From: Candidatus Thiodiazotropha sp. (ex Myrtea sp. 'scaly one' KF741663)
GTDB taxonomy: Bacteria; Pseudomonadota; Gammaproteobacteria; Chromatiales; Chromatiaceae
Direction: 5' to 3'
Assembly: GCA_025655555.1 (NCBI GenBank)
Contig: JAHXIQ010000001.1
Coordinates: forward strand, 310,001 to 374,000
Length of the DNA stretch: 64,000 nucleotides
Positions 1 through 10,397 of the stretch are shown piece by piece. Numbering within the stretch: position 1 is the stretch's first letter; each line of letters begins with the position of its first letter. Position numbers and translations under genes: made by a program. The notes under the pieces are model-generated. The model made no database searches. It saw nothing but the letters and a program-made list of their open reading frames with translations, and was not told the origin of the DNA.

Positions 1-414
1 GTTGAATCCCGAACGACCGGGGCTCAAATGGGTCATGCCGATACCACCGCTGAAGAAAGGGATCACCCGATCATGGCTCATATCCACTGTACCGCCTAGA
101 TGCAGATAGTGGACATCCAGGTCGAAGGCATCCTCTGGGTTGGTGCTATCGGTGAGGCGGGTGTCCTGGCGTGAATAGAGAAATTCATACCGGGTATCCT
201 GTGACGCCAGCTTGCTGACAGTGAAGCCCCAGTTGCCATTGTCATCAGCATCTAGAGACTGACCGGTGGTTACATCATCAAAAGCACCACCGAATCGATA
301 TCCGACAAATGGCACAAACTCCAGGCCATCGGCCGTCGCCGTACCCATTGGCAGCCCTGCTGTGAGCAGACATATTGTTAGTGTCAGAATTCTGACCATG
401 AGAACGATAGTCAT
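1..414 (-). CDS. Outer-membrane beta-barrel protein, N-terminal part (runs off window)
   Basis: The minus strand is open from an ATG at 414 to the window edge, giving the first 138 residues of a longer protein. Residues 1-27 look like a signal peptide (hydrophobic ILTLTICLLTAGLPMG, then a TATA-D junction). The rest alternates aromatic and polar residues: FVPFVGYRFGGAFDD, WGFTVSKL, TRYEFLYSRQ and VHYLHLGGTVDM. This is the pattern of an OmpA-type or OMP_b-brl 8-strand porin-like barrel in the outer membrane. A second in-frame ATG at 399 is an alternative start. The C-terminus and the precise family cannot be seen. The gene is the downstream neighbour of rsmI on the same strand, with a gap of about 57 bases. 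Confidence 0.7.
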   Translation of the reverse strand, partial: MTIVLMVRILTLTICLLTAGLPMGTATADGLEFVPFVGYRFGGAFDDVTTGQSLDADDNGNWGFTVSKLASQDTRYEFLYSRQDTRLTDSTNPEDAFDLDVHYLHLGGTVDMSHDRVIPFFSGGIGMTHLSPGRSGFN

Positions 415-471
415 TGATGTAAGAGTGTTGGGAATTATCGAACAAAACGCCAAAAGTAACCCGGAAGCCCA

Positions 472-1323
472 TCACACCCTCGATTCTTTTATTCTAAGCG
501 CCTGATCATAAAGCTTATTTTTTTTATTACCGGTCAGTTCCGCCACCAGGGCGACGGCTCGCTTCAGGGGTAGTTCATCAAGTAATCGGGAAAGTAACTG
601 GTCGACGACTATCTCTGCCTGTACTCCTGTCGAGCCGGCCGGCGCACCTGCGACCAGTATGACAAACTCCCCTTTTCGCTGGTTTTCATCTTGCTCCACC
701 TGCGACAGCAGTTCATCAAGGCTACCGCGCAGAAAGGTCTCATGCAGCTTAGTCACCTCCCTGGCGATGACAGCCTCCCGTTCACCACCGAACACCTCTA
801 CCATTGCCTTCAGAGAGGCGACAATACGGTGACTCGACTCATAAAAAACCAATGTAGCCCGCTCACGTATCAGCTCACCCAACCAATCCCGACGCTGGCC
901 CTGATTACGGGGCGGAAAACCGGCAAACAGAAAACGATCCGTCGGCAGACCTGCGGCAGAGAGCGCACAGATCATTGCGCTGGGTCCGGGAACCGGCACG
1001 ATGCGTATCCCTAATCCTGCCGCCTCACGCACCAATGGAAAGCCAGGATCACTGATCAGCGGCGTACCGGCATCTGATACCAGAGCCACAGAGCGGCCAG
1101 ATTGCAGTACTTCGGTCAGCTTCGCCACCTGAGCCCGCTCATTATGCTCATGAAATGATTGCATGGGCGTATCGATAGCGTAGTGGCGTAACAGGGGTTT
1201 CGTATGCCGGGTATCCTCAGCAGCGATCAGATCGACCTCCCTGAGTATCTCGACCGCCCGCATGGAAATATCGCCAAGATTGCCGATCGGTGTTGCAACA
1301 ACGTAAAGTACGCCCTTTGACAC
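472..1323 (-). CDS. rsmI: 16S rRNA (cytidine(1402)-2'-O)-methyltransferase RsmI
   Basis: RsmI 2'-O-methylates C1402 in the ribosomal decoding centre using S-adenosylmethionine. The tetrapyrrole-methylase fold is evident: LYVVATPIGNLGDIS at the N-terminus, AAEDTRHTKPLL, the glycine loop ALVSDAGTPLISDPG, VPVPGPSA, and FYESSHR. The open frame extends to 1422, but the GTG at 1323 is preferred. It is preceded by a clear AGGAAG ribosome site, it places the conserved region at the usual distance from the N-terminus (283 aa in all), and it leaves a 55-base divergent spacer before lpoA instead of an overlap. The order rsmI / lpoA-yraN-diaA-dolP is the standard gammaproteobacterial arrangement, which supports the call. 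Confidence 0.95.
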   Translation of the reverse strand: MSKGVLYVVATPIGNLGDISMRAVEILREVDLIAAEDTRHTKPLLRHYAIDTPMQSFHEHNERAQVAKLTEVLQSGRSVALVSDAGTPLISDPGFPLVREAAGLGIRIVPVPGPSAMICALSAAGLPTDRFLFAGFPPRNQGQRRDWLGELIRERATLVFYESSHRIVASLKAMVEVFGGEREAVIAREVTKLHETFLRGSLDELLSQVEQDENQRKGEFVILVAGAPAGSTGVQAEIVVDQLLSRLLDELPLKRAVALVAELTGNKKNKLYDQALRIKESRV

Positions 1324-1378
1324 AGCGCTTCCTGATGTAGAATGAGTAGGTTGAACATCCTGCCACAGAACCCAAACC

Positions 1379-3352
1379 ATGCAAATCAATCGCCGTCTTG
1401 CCACCGCCCTGCTAATGCTCATACTGATACTTCAGGGTTGCGCCACCCTAAAGCCCGACCGTCAAACTGAAGCACAGTTGTTGCCTGAAATCCGAGAGAA
1501 GATCGATCTTCTACTGACCAATGAGTCTTTTGAAGCGGCTGCCGCGCTATTACAGACAGTGGCACAACAAAGTGAATCCCCATTGCGTGAGCAGCTCTAC
1601 CTGGAGGCGGCAGAAACCTGGCTGAAAGCAGGATATATGGAGAACAGTCTCAGCCTGATCGACAAGCTGCAACCACCAACATCGGATGACCCGGCATTTG
1701 CCTTCCGTCTACGCATGTTGCGCACTGAAATAGCCATTCTCAGGGGTGACATTGAGCAAGCCCTCGACCTGATGGAGCCCTCACCCGGAGAAGAGACACC
1801 AATCCCATTGCGCCTGCGCTACCACGCGAATATGGCCGAGATCTTCCGTCTCTCCGGCAACCTGCTGGAAAGCGCCAGGGAACTCAACGTGATGGATCTT
1901 CTCCTGGCAGACGATGAAGTACAACGATTGGAGATACAGGAGTTGCTGGTACAGACACTGGCATCAATGACCGATACAGCCCTGCAACTGCTGCAACCGC
2001 CTCCACCCTCCAATATGGGCGGATGGATGGAGCTGGCCCGGTTGGTCAAACAGCAGATCGCCCAACCCGCAGATCTGGCAACCGCACTGGCCACCTGGCG
2101 TGAACGTTTCTCCGATCACCCCGCACTGCAAGCATTTCTGGCCAGCCTGCTGGAACGGCGAGGTCTGAGCAGCAGTGACCATATAGCCATTCTGCTTCCA
2201 CAAAGTGGCCCCTATAAGAATGTTGCCACCGCCGTTCGGGACGGATTCATGGCTGCCTGGTATCAACACCCCTTGGAGTATCGCCCCCAGCTTCGTTTCT
2301 ACGACAGCAGCAAATTGGAAGATACCCTGCGCACTTATCAACAAGCACTGCTACAAGGTGCACAAATGGTTGTGGGGCCACTGAACAAAAACGCTGTCAA
2401 TATGCTGTTGCAAATGGAGACGATGCAACAACCGGTATTGGCTCTCAATCAGGTTGAGGACAAAACGCTCTATCATCCCAATTTGTTTCAGTTTGGCCTG
2501 GCGCCGGAAGATGAGGCGGAACAGATAGCCGAACGAGCCTGGCTCGAAGGCCATCAACAGGCATTGATACTGACACCGGCTGGAGGTTGGGGTGATCGCA
2601 TTGCTGAGAATTTTCGTCTGCGCTGGCAGACATTAGGTGGCGCTGTACTGGAACAAAGGCAATATAACGCCTCGGAAAACGACTTCTCTCATCCTATTCG
2701 TCAGCTGTTGAATATAGATGAGAGCCAGGCACGTATACGAGCGCTGGAGCAACTACTGGGTAAAAAACTGGAGTCTGAGTTCCGTCGGCGTCAGGACGCG
2801 GATTTCATCTTTCTTGCCGCCCGCCCTCAGAAGGGTCGCCAACTACGGCCTCAGCTCAGATTCCACCATGCCGGCAGTCTGCCGATTTATACTACATCGC
2901 ATATCTATAGCGGCGTTAAAGATGACGAAAAGGATCGGGATCTGGGACGTATCAGTTTCGTGGATACCCCCTGGCTGCTGGAGGACGAGACCCAGAACAA
3001 TCTGTCCAGAACAAATCTACAGCGGCTCATGCCCGGCGTCGGGGGACAGTATGCACGACTCTATGCCATGGGTATTGATAGCTACAACTTATTGGCCTCG
3101 CTACAGCAGTTGCAGGCACAACCCGGACGTACCATCAGTGGAAAAACCGGCACACTCTACCTGGATAGATACAATCGGCTACACCGTCTGCTCGCCTGGG
3201 CGGACATGAAAGCAGGTTCTGCCAGCATCACCGGCTATGCTCCACGCATGCAGACGCCTACCTTTGGCCAGCCAACACAAAGCGAGTCAGCGTTACCCAA
3301 TACACCAAACGAAAGGCAGACCCCGTTTCTTGATCAGGCCACCAAGCCTTAA
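1379..3352 (+). CDS. lpoA: Penicillin-binding protein activator LpoA (LppC family lipoprotein)
   Basis: This 657-residue protein is an outer-membrane lipoprotein expected to stimulate the peptidoglycan synthase PBP1A from the outer side. Residues 1-21 form a lipoprotein signal with lipobox LQGC (Cys21). Residues about 30-260 are helical and TPR-like. From about residue 275 ([19 protein letters not shown]) the chain takes the periplasmic-binding-protein fold typical of LppC, including [10 protein letters not shown] and LALNQV. The C-terminal 30 residues are Pro/Thr/Gln-rich and probably disordered. It is divergent from rsmI and its stop lies 2 bases before yraN, indicating translational coupling in the lpoA-yraN-diaA-dolP operon. 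Confidence 0.92.
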   Translation: MQINRRLATALLMLILILQGCATLKPDRQTEAQLLPEIREKIDLLLTNESFEAAAALLQTVAQQSESPLREQLYLEAAETWLKAGYMENSLSLIDKLQPPTSDDPAFAFRLRMLRTEIAILRGDIEQALDLMEPSPGEETPIPLRLRYHANMAEIFRLSGNLLESARELNVMDLLLADDEVQRLEIQELLVQTLASMTDTALQLLQPPPPSNMGGWMELARLVKQQIAQPADLATALATWRERFSDHPALQAFLASLLERRGLSSSDHIAILLPQSGPYKNVATAVRDGFMAAWYQHPLEYRPQLRFYDSSKLEDTLRTYQQALLQGAQMVVGPLNKNAVNMLLQMETMQQPVLALNQVEDKTLYHPNLFQFGLAPEDEAEQIAERAWLEGHQQALILTPAGGWGDRIAENFRLRWQTLGGAVLEQRQYNASENDFSHPIRQLLNIDESQARIRALEQLLGKKLESEFRRRQDADFIFLAARPQKGRQLRPQLRFHHAGSLPIYTTSHIYSGVKDDEKDRDLGRISFVDTPWLLEDETQNNLSRTNLQRLMPGVGGQYARLYAMGIDSYNLLASLQQLQAQPGRTISGKTGTLYLDRYNRLHRLLAWADMKAGSASITGYAPRMQTPTFGQPTQSESALPNTPNERQTPFLDQATKP

Positions 3353-3354
3353 CG

Positions 3355-3714
3355 ATGGCTGAGCATCTCGAGCAAGGCCGTACCGCTGAATCAAGCGCGC
3401 TGAAGTATCTGGAAAGCAGAGGCCTTCGCCTTGTGGCCCGGAACTATCGATCAAGAGGCGGTGAGATCGATCTCATCATGCAACAGAACGACAGTCTGGT
3501 ATTTATCGAGGTCAGATACCGCCAATCATCCCGCTTCGGAACCGCCGCGGAGAGTGTCACGCCGTCCAAACAGCGTAAATTGCTGCTGACTGCCGGTCAC
3601 TATCTCCAAGAGAAAGGTTCCCAGGCGCCCTGCCGTTTTGATGTGGTGGGAATCAGTGGAAAAAATCAAACAGAGATCGAATGGATACAAGATGCCTTTC
3701 AGGCCAGCTATTAG
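3355..3714 (+). CDS. yraN: UPF0102 / YraN family nuclease-fold protein
   Basis: A 119-residue protein with the YraN signature: [16 protein letters not shown], then [12 protein letters not shown] and VFIEVRYR. The spaced E-D-ExR residues match the core of restriction-endonuclease-like folds related to Holliday-junction resolvases. The cellular function is not established. The length is normal for the family. The ATG follows the lpoA stop by two bases, so it is probably translated by re-initiation. Confidence 0.92.
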   Translation: MAEHLEQGRTAESSALKYLESRGLRLVARNYRSRGGEIDLIMQQNDSLVFIEVRYRQSSRFGTAAESVTPSKQRKLLLTAGHYLQEKGSQAPCRFDVVGISGKNQTEIEWIQDAFQASY

Positions 3715-3791
3715 CGCCAGAACGCAGACCAAGCGTGCTTGAAGCCCTGAACGCACCATATTAAGCTGCCGGGTCAATAAACAGAAGGTAA

Positions 3792-4391
<600 letters not shown>

Positions 4392-4415
4392 ACAATTAAG
4401 AATACTGAGGACATT

Positions 4416-4997
4416 ATGTTGAAACCTGCCTGGATCTCACTTGCCATTTTGACTGTCATTCTGCTGCTGCAGGGCTGTGCTGCCCTGGTGGTAGGTGGAG
4501 CCGCAACGACTGCCGTGGTCGCACATGACCGTCGCACCACCGGCATCATGGTTGAGGATCAATCTATCGAACTCAAATCCTATGACCGTCTGGGAAAAGA
4601 CACCCAGATGAAACAGGACAGTAAAATCAACGTCACCAGTTACAACAAAGTCGTGCTCATGACAGGCCAGGTACCAACCGAAGCTGTTCGCCGAAAAGCG
4701 GAGCAGATTGTCAGCCAGGTGGAGCAGGTGAGACGTGTGGTGAATGAGCTGGAGATCGGCAGCACCGCTTCCTTTGGAGAACATAGCCGGGATGTCGCGC
4801 TGACTGCGGAAGTGAAGCTGCGACTGACCAAAATAGACCTGCCTGATTTTGACTCGCTCAGAGTCAAAGTGGTCACTGAACGTGGTACTGTTTTTCTCAT
4901 GGGACTGCTCACCAAGGAAGAGGCCCACGCAGTCACCGAAGTGGTACGTTATATCAGTGGCGTACGGCGTGTGGTCAAGGTTTTCGAGTACATCTGA
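4416..4997 (+). CDS. dolP: BON-domain outer-membrane lipoprotein DolP (YraP)
   Basis: A 193-residue lipoprotein with signal and lipobox LLQGC (Cys21), followed by a Gly/Ala/Val-rich spacer. Two BON domains follow: first about residues 72-112 (KINVTSYNKVVLMTGQVPTEAVRRKA...VRRVVNEL), second about 128-193 (DVALTAEVKLRLT...GTVFLMGLLTKEEA...VRRVVKVF). DolP binds anionic phospholipid in the outer membrane and supports BAM activity and division-site envelope integrity in enterobacteria. It is the last gene of the conserved cluster; its stop is three bases before the next gene, so the downstream oxidase may be co-transcribed. Confidence 0.92.
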   Translation: MLKPAWISLAILTVILLLQGCAALVVGGAATTAVVAHDRRTTGIMVEDQSIELKSYDRLGKDTQMKQDSKINVTSYNKVVLMTGQVPTEAVRRKAEQIVSQVEQVRRVVNELEIGSTASFGEHSRDVALTAEVKLRLTKIDLPDFDSLRVKVVTERGTVFLMGLLTKEEAHAVTEVVRYISGVRRVVKVFEYI

Positions 4998-5000
4998 TCC

Positions 5001-6392
5001 TTGAAAAACTCACCCCTCAGCCGTTCATTGGCCCGCCGTTTCGCCGACATCGTCGGTTCTGCGGGCATCTTTACGGACCCGGGTGACTGCCTGCCATACG
5101 GTTATGACAACAGCCGCTTGCAGGCCACTCCCCAGGCAGTGCTTTTTGCCACCGATCCTCAACAGGTCAGTGCGATTGCCACGCTCTGTCACGAACAGAA
5201 CATCCCACTGGTGACGCGAGGTAAGGGAACAGGCACCACTGGTGCCACGGTTCCTCAGCAGGGAGGCATCGTACTCTCTCTCGAACGCATGAATCGCATC
5301 CTGGAGATCGACGTCAACAATCGTCTCGCCAGGGTAGAGCCAGGGGTCACCAACAAGGCGCTACAGACGGCCCTGGCCGCTGAGGGCTTTTTCTGGCCGC
5401 CCGACCCCACCAGCGCTGCCGTCTGCACCATCGGTGGAAACCTGGCCTACAATTCGGCTGGACCCAGAGCGGTGAAATATGGCACACCACGTGAAAACAC
5501 CCTGGGTCTGCACGCCGTTACCGGTACTGGCGAGTGCATTCAAACCGGTGTAAAGACGACCAAAGGCGTGGTGGGTTACGATCTCACCCGCCTCCTGATC
5601 GGCTCGGAAGGCACGCTTGCCATCATCACCGAGGCCATACTGAAACTGACACCCCTGCCAGAAACCAGACGAACCCTGCAGGCAAGCTTTCGTGATATCC
5701 ACGCAGCCGCACAGGCTGTGTCGTCAATCATGCGCCAACCGATAACACCTTGCGCCCTTGAGTTTATGGACGGCGCTGCACTGAACATGGTGCGAGACTT
5801 CTCAGACCTAAATCTGAATGCCGAGGTGGGCGCATTGTTGATGATCGAGGTGGATGGCGCATCTCACAGTATCGAAGCAGAAGCCGCCAGCGTCGCAGAA
5901 GCTGCCAAGGTAGAAGGTCTGTTGGAGATCCATACTGCCCGCACTGAAGATGAGGTCACCCGTCTCTGGAAGACCCGCAAGGCGCTCTCACCCGCTTTGC
6001 GCAACATTGCACCGAAGAAAATCAACGAAGACGTGGTGGTGCCAGTCTCCCGCATACCGGAGTTGATCGAAGGGCTGGAGCGGCTGTCAACCGAGCACGG
6101 CATCACCATCGTCAATTTTGGACATGCCGGGAATGGCAACATCCATGTCAATCTGCTGCTCGATCCGGATGATCCGGTACAGCTCAAGGCGGGAGAGGCC
6201 TGCCTGAAAGCAGTCTTCGAACTGGTGCTGCACCTGGATGGCAGCCTGTCGGGAGAGCACGGCATCGGGGTGGTGAAACGCCGGTTCGTTCCCCAGGAGA
6301 TCGACCCGGTCTCACTCCGGTTGATGCAGGCCATCAAGCAGCAATTCGATCCCCACAATATTCTCAATCCGGGAATCATTTTCCCAAGCTAA
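5001..6392 (+). CDS. FAD-linked oxidase, GlcD/D-lactate dehydrogenase family
   Basis: A 463-residue flavoprotein of the PCMH/VAO class that oxidises 2-hydroxy acids such as glycolate or D-lactate. The FAD-binding domain contains RGKGTGTTGATVPQQGG (about 73-89), PDPTSAAVCTIGGNLAYNSAG (about 134-154) and GSEGTLAIITEAILKLTP. The C-terminal cap holds the substrate-site motifs NFGHAGNGNIHVNLL and LSGEHGIGVVKRRF. The frame opens with TTG at 5001, three bases after the dolP stop; no better ATG lies nearby. In an autotroph with RuBisCO a glycolate-oxidising role (salvage of the oxygenase product) is attractive, but the substrate cannot be read from the sequence and no GlcE/GlcF partners are adjacent. 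Confidence 0.85.
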   Translation: MKNSPLSRSLARRFADIVGSAGIFTDPGDCLPYGYDNSRLQATPQAVLFATDPQQVSAIATLCHEQNIPLVTRGKGTGTTGATVPQQGGIVLSLERMNRILEIDVNNRLARVEPGVTNKALQTALAAEGFFWPPDPTSAAVCTIGGNLAYNSAGPRAVKYGTPRENTLGLHAVTGTGECIQTGVKTTKGVVGYDLTRLLIGSEGTLAIITEAILKLTPLPETRRTLQASFRDIHAAAQAVSSIMRQPITPCALEFMDGAALNMVRDFSDLNLNAEVGALLMIEVDGASHSIEAEAASVAEAAKVEGLLEIHTARTEDEVTRLWKTRKALSPALRNIAPKKINEDVVVPVSRIPELIEGLERLSTEHGITIVNFGHAGNGNIHVNLLLDPDDPVQLKAGEACLKAVFELVLHLDGSLSGEHGIGVVKRRFVPQEIDPVSLRLMQAIKQQFDPHNILNPGIIFPS

Positions 6393-6540
6393 TCATCATC
6401 CTGTGAACCGGGTGGCGCTTCTGGCCCTAAAGGCCGAGTGAGTGTGTACCAGGTCCGTTTTCGCTTTGCCCTCAGGCCTAATCTAGCCACCAAGAGACAG
6501 GTAAAACGACTTCAGGTCAGGACCAACACGGCACACAGTG

Positions 6541-6963
6541 ATGAAAAAACCACGCCTAAACCCACTACTTCTGATCGCGTTGCTGATGAGCTGTGCCTTT
6601 CAGGGCATACAAGCGGCCGAGCATGAGCGTTTTATCAATCAGGACAGCGAGGGATTCTGCACCAGCCTGCGGGACGTTTCGGATATCACAGTCACCCAAC
6701 ATCTTCAGGAAGTACAACAGGATCTCCAGTCCCGTTTGAGCCAACTCAAACTGCAGGTACAGAAGAAGAGCTTCAAGGTCATGGATACCTTGATCACTAT
6801 CGTTATGCCTGGGGGTCTGGTCTATGCAAAACTGCGACACGACTCCTACAAGAGAAGTGAGCAGGCCATGTTACAGGTCAATGAGGAGCTGGAGTTGATC
6901 TCCGGAGATCTGGTCGCATTTCAGACGGAAACCGGTGAGTTCATGGTCGCGAGGGTCGAGTAA
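6541..6963 (+). CDS. Small exported protein of unknown function
   Basis: About 140 residues beginning MKKPRLNPLLLIALLMSCAF, a signal peptide with cleavage likely after QAA. Although a Cys sits at the end of the hydrophobic segment, MSCA is a poor lipobox, so it is more likely periplasmic than a lipoprotein. The mature part has a charged helical stretch (about residues 50-80, Gln/Leu-rich) and then a short beta-rich region ending in VAFQTETGEFMVARVE. GTG at 6538 directly precedes the ATG at 6541; the ATG is preferred. I do not recognise the family. It is followed by a strong terminator and preceded by about 150 bases without a gene. Confidence 0.6.
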   Translation: MKKPRLNPLLLIALLMSCAFQGIQAAEHERFINQDSEGFCTSLRDVSDITVTQHLQEVQQDLQSRLSQLKLQVQKKSFKVMDTLITIVMPGGLVYAKLRHDSYKRSEQAMLQVNEELELISGDLVAFQTETGEFMVARVE

Positions 6964-6995
6964 CTCACCCATAGACTGCTGTCTATCACACAGTG

Positions 6996-7020
6996 ACCCC
7001 GGTAAAAACCGGGGTTTTTC
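6996..7020 (+). terminator. Rho-independent terminator after the small exported protein gene
   Basis: A perfect 8-bp stem (ACCCCGGT at 6996-7003 with ACCGGGGT at 7008-7015) with an AAAA loop is followed by T-rich sequence. It separates the dolP-side genes from nhaD1. Confidence 0.9.
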
Positions 7021-7217
7021 TTTTTCTGGCATATATAAAAAGATGTGCAAACCTCAATCAATAGCATGAACAACGGCTACTGATGGCTCCATACCCACTG
7101 TCTGATCGAGTATTTCTTATCTCTGTATCTACCAGACAGGTTGACCCCGCTGCCACCTTCAATGAAAATCCACCCTACTGCTGAGGGCAGATAAACAATA
7201 ACCAGGGGTAGTCTGCT

Positions 7218-8690
7218 GTGAGAATTTTCATTTCTTCGTTACTTTGCCTGTTTTTCCCAGCCGCCGTGTTCGCTTCCGGCTCAGGCGGAGAACATCTGGA
7301 TCTGACCAACCACTGGGTCGGCTTCACCGCAATTGCAATCTTCGCTGTCGCCTATCTGTTGGTAATGGCGGAGGAATTCACCCATCTGCGCAAATCAAAG
7401 CCCGTGATTCTTGCTGCGGGCCTGATCTGGGGATTGGTTGCCTGGTATTACCAGACCCACGACATGCCCCATGCTGCTGAAGAGATGGTGCGTCATAACC
7501 TGCTGGAATACGCCGAGTTGATGCTCTTCCTGCTGGTGGCGATGACCTATATCAATGCCATGGATGAACGCAATGTCTTTGAAAAGCTGCGCTCCTGGTT
7601 GGTAGCCAAGGGATTCGGCTTCCGTCAGCTCTTCTGGATTACCGGTGTGCTGGCCTTCTTCATCTCACCCGTCGCCGATAATCTGACCACAGCGCTACTT
7701 ATGTGTGCGGTGGTACTGGCCGTAGGTGGCAGTAACACCAAGTTCGTTCTGATCGCCTGTATCAATATCGTCGTTTCTGCCAATGCGGGAGGCGCATTCA
7801 GCCCCTTTGGCGACATCACCACCCTGATGGTATGGCAGAAAAGCATTGTAACCGCACAGGGCCCGGTCGATTTCTGGGCATTTTTCGCGCTATTCTTACC
7901 TTCACTGGTGAACTGGTTGGTGCCGGCATCGATTATGCATTTCGCAGTACCCGATGAGAAACCGGAGGGTGGCGGTGAAAGTGTCGAGATGAAGCGTGGC
8001 GCCAAGCGCATCATTGTCCTGTTTCTGGCCACCATTGTGACTGCTGTCAGCTTTCACAACTTCCTGGGAATGCCACCTGTTGTCGGCATGCTGACCGGTC
8101 TCTCTTACCTGCAGTTCTTTGGTTTCTACTTGAAAAAAACCTATGCCAAGGACCACCCACACCTCACCGATAAGGACAAGACCGAGATAGAGCACGATGG
8201 GCAGATGGGCGACATGATCTCCTTCGATGTCTTCAATAAGGTTGCCAGAGCTGAGTGGGACACCCTGCTGTTTTTCTATGGTGTAGTACTCTGCGTGGGC
8301 GGCCTGGGCTTCATCGGCTATCTCGCTCTGACCTCTGAGATCATGTATACCCAGTGGGGTGCTGCGCTGGAACTTTCCGCCAGTATGAATGCCACTCCGG
8401 CGAATATCATGGTGGGTGTTCTCTCTGCTATTGTCGATAACATTCCAGTCATGTTTGCAGTACTGACTATGATGCCGGATATGTCCATGGGGCAGTGGCT
8501 ACTGGTGACCCTGACAGCCGGTGTGGGCGGTTCCATGTTATCAATCGGTTCTGCGGCCGGCGTCGCGCTGATGGGGCAGGCGAGAGGGAAATATACCTTC
8601 TTCGGGCATTTGAAGTGGATGCCGGTTATTGCACTGGGGTATGTTGCCAGTATTTTCGTCCACCTCTGGGTCAATGCAGGTAGTTTCTGA
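7218..8690 (+). CDS. nhaD: Sodium/proton antiporter NhaD, copy 1
   Basis: A 490-residue inner-membrane antiporter of the ion-transporter superfamily; NhaD exchanges Na+ (or Li+) for H+ in halophilic and alkaliphilic proteobacteria. It starts with a cleavable signal-like segment (residues 1-20), then about 11-12 hydrophobic helices. Family motifs are present: SPVADNLTTALLM (about 152-164) and ANAGGAFSPFGDITTLMVW (about 189-207), plus the C-terminal half repeat VDNIPVMFAVLTMMPD and GVGGSMLSIGSAAGVALMG. Start is a GTG preceded by AGGGGTAG. It is the first of two tandem nhaD genes immediately upstream of prkB. Confidence 0.92.
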   Translation: MRIFISSLLCLFFPAAVFASGSGGEHLDLTNHWVGFTAIAIFAVAYLLVMAEEFTHLRKSKPVILAAGLIWGLVAWYYQTHDMPHAAEEMVRHNLLEYAELMLFLLVAMTYINAMDERNVFEKLRSWLVAKGFGFRQLFWITGVLAFFISPVADNLTTALLMCAVVLAVGGSNTKFVLIACINIVVSANAGGAFSPFGDITTLMVWQKSIVTAQGPVDFWAFFALFLPSLVNWLVPASIMHFAVPDEKPEGGGESVEMKRGAKRIIVLFLATIVTAVSFHNFLGMPPVVGMLTGLSYLQFFGFYLKKTYAKDHPHLTDKDKTEIEHDGQMGDMISFDVFNKVARAEWDTLLFFYGVVLCVGGLGFIGYLALTSEIMYTQWGAALELSASMNATPANIMVGVLSAIVDNIPVMFAVLTMMPDMSMGQWLLVTLTAGVGGSMLSIGSAAGVALMGQARGKYTFFGHLKWMPVIALGYVASIFVHLWVNAGSF

Positions 8691-8797
8691 GCAACACGAG
8701 GGGGACTGCTTGCCACACTCTACCCGTACATTTCCGCCATTATTGTATTGAATTGGTGATAGATGATTGACCGTCAAAAGCGTGCCATCGAAATGAG

Positions 8798-10237
8798 ATG
8801 AACAAGCGGCTTCTGACAGTTGCGCTGTTTCTCTGTCTCCCGGGCTTTGTACTGGCGGAGCATATGTCCGCCAGCGGCAACAGTCTGAACACCCACTGGG
8901 TCGGCATATTGAGCCTCACCGCCTTCGCGCTGGCGATGGTCACGGTATTCATCGAAGAGTTTATCGATCTGCGTAAATCCAAGCCGGTGTTACTCTCTGC
9001 CGGAATCATTTGGGGTCTGATCGGTTGGTATGTACACCAGACGGACTCCGCTCACTTTGCAGAACAGGCAGTCCGCCAAAGCTTGCTGCAATACGCAGAG
9101 TTGATGCTCTTCTTTTTGGTAGTGATGACCTATATCAACGCACTGGCTGAACGGCAGGTCTTCCTTGCACTACGTAGCTGGGTCGGGCAACAACAATACA
9201 CTTTCCACAAAATTTTCTGGATCACCGGATTGGGGACCTTCCTACTCTCCCCGTTCCTCGACAACCTCTCCACAGCCTTGGTTATGGGTGCTGTCGTCCT
9301 GAATCTTGAGCGGGAAAACAGACGATTCATTGCCATCGCTTGCACCAATGTGGTCATCGCCTCCAATGCAGGTGGGGCCTTCAGTCCTTTCGGTGATCTC
9401 ACCACCCTAATGGTCTGGCAACAGGACATTATCAGCACCAACGGTCGAGTTGATTTCTTCTCATTCTTCAATCTTTTCATACCCTCACTGGTCAACTATT
9501 TAGTGCCTGCCCTCTTCATGCACTTCGCGTTACCTGCCGGGCGGCTTTCTGCGACACAGGAGAGGGTCAGAATGCGCCGGGGATCGAAGCGCATCATGCT
9601 GCTTTTATTACTGACCATCGCCACCACCGTCTTTTTTCAGTGGCAACTTTTCCTGCCGGCCACCATCGGTGCCATGACGGGACTCTCTTATCTGCAGTTT
9701 TTTGGTTTCTATCTGAAGAAGACACACATAGCCGGCCCGGCCACCATCACCACCTCTGAAACACCAGGCTTCTCCATCGTCGTGGAAAGTCGGCAGCCTT
9801 TCGACGTTTTTTTACGGGTTGCCCGCTCAGAATGGGACACCCTGCTGTTTCTTTGCGGTGTCATTCTATCGGTAGGTGGCTTGGGCTATCTGGGCTACCT
9901 GACCCTGGCCTCAGAGTTGCTCTATGTACAGTGGGGCGCCACGACGGCCAACGTTTCTATTGGTCTGGCTTCAGCGGTGTTGGAGAATATCCCGACCATG
10001 TCTGTCGTGCTGACCATGCAACCGGAGATGTCACTCGGACAATGGCTTCTAGTGACATTGACAGCGGGCGTTGGCGGCAGCCTGCTTTCTATCGGCTCCG
10101 CTGCGGGCGTCGCACTGATGGGACATTCAAATGGAAAATATACATTTTTCAGTCACTTACGATGGACGCCTGCGATTGCATTAGGCTTCGCCGCCAGTAT
10201 CGTCTGCCACCTCTGGTTGAATAGCTCACTTTTCTGA
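8798..10237 (+). CDS. nhaD: Sodium/proton antiporter NhaD, copy 2
   Basis: A 479-residue paralogue of the preceding gene with the same architecture: signal-like start, SPFLDNLSTALVM, SNAGGAFSPFGDLTTLMVW, LENIPTMSVVLTMQPE and GVGGSLLSIGSAAGVALMG. The central loop differs most: copy 1 has an acidic DKDKTEIEHDGQ linker, here replaced by TTSETPGFSIVVESRQ. The asymmetry suggests an old duplication with functional divergence, perhaps in pH optimum or Na+/Li+/K+ preference. A gap of about 107 bases separates the copies; no terminator is visible between them, so co-transcription is plausible. Confidence 0.9.
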   Translation: MNKRLLTVALFLCLPGFVLAEHMSASGNSLNTHWVGILSLTAFALAMVTVFIEEFIDLRKSKPVLLSAGIIWGLIGWYVHQTDSAHFAEQAVRQSLLQYAELMLFFLVVMTYINALAERQVFLALRSWVGQQQYTFHKIFWITGLGTFLLSPFLDNLSTALVMGAVVLNLERENRRFIAIACTNVVIASNAGGAFSPFGDLTTLMVWQQDIISTNGRVDFFSFFNLFIPSLVNYLVPALFMHFALPAGRLSATQERVRMRRGSKRIMLLLLLTIATTVFFQWQLFLPATIGAMTGLSYLQFFGFYLKKTHIAGPATITTSETPGFSIVVESRQPFDVFLRVARSEWDTLLFLCGVILSVGGLGYLGYLTLASELLYVQWGATTANVSIGLASAVLENIPTMSVVLTMQPEMSLGQWLLVTLTAGVGGSLLSIGSAAGVALMGHSNGKYTFFSHLRWTPAIALGFAASIVCHLWLNSSLF

Positions 10238-10311
10238 TCCCCACTCGCCAGCTATCCGACTCACTGGATTTGCATCACCTCCGTGGTATAGTTGGCTCCA
10301 ATTTTACCTCA

Positions 10312-10362
10312 CGTCCGGCACCGACAAGGACAAAAAACGCCCCCGAGGCGAATGGCCGGACG
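10312..10362 (+). promoter_or_regulatory. Stem structure in the prkB leader
   Basis: CGTCCGGC (10312-10319) pairs perfectly with GCCGGACG (10355-10362), enclosing a 35-base loop that contains a smaller GC hairpin (CGCC...GGCG). It lies 36-86 bases upstream of the prkB start and lacks a T-run, so it is more likely a leader structure than a terminator. Its function is unknown. Confidence 0.4.
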
Positions 10363-10397
10363 ATAACATTAGAACGATTAAAGTAAGGGAGAAGTCC

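Noticed and set aside
278-475. 65-residue minus-strand frame near the left edge
   Set aside because: It is out of frame with the beta-barrel gene that covers 1-414 and which has a clear signal peptide and barrel pattern.
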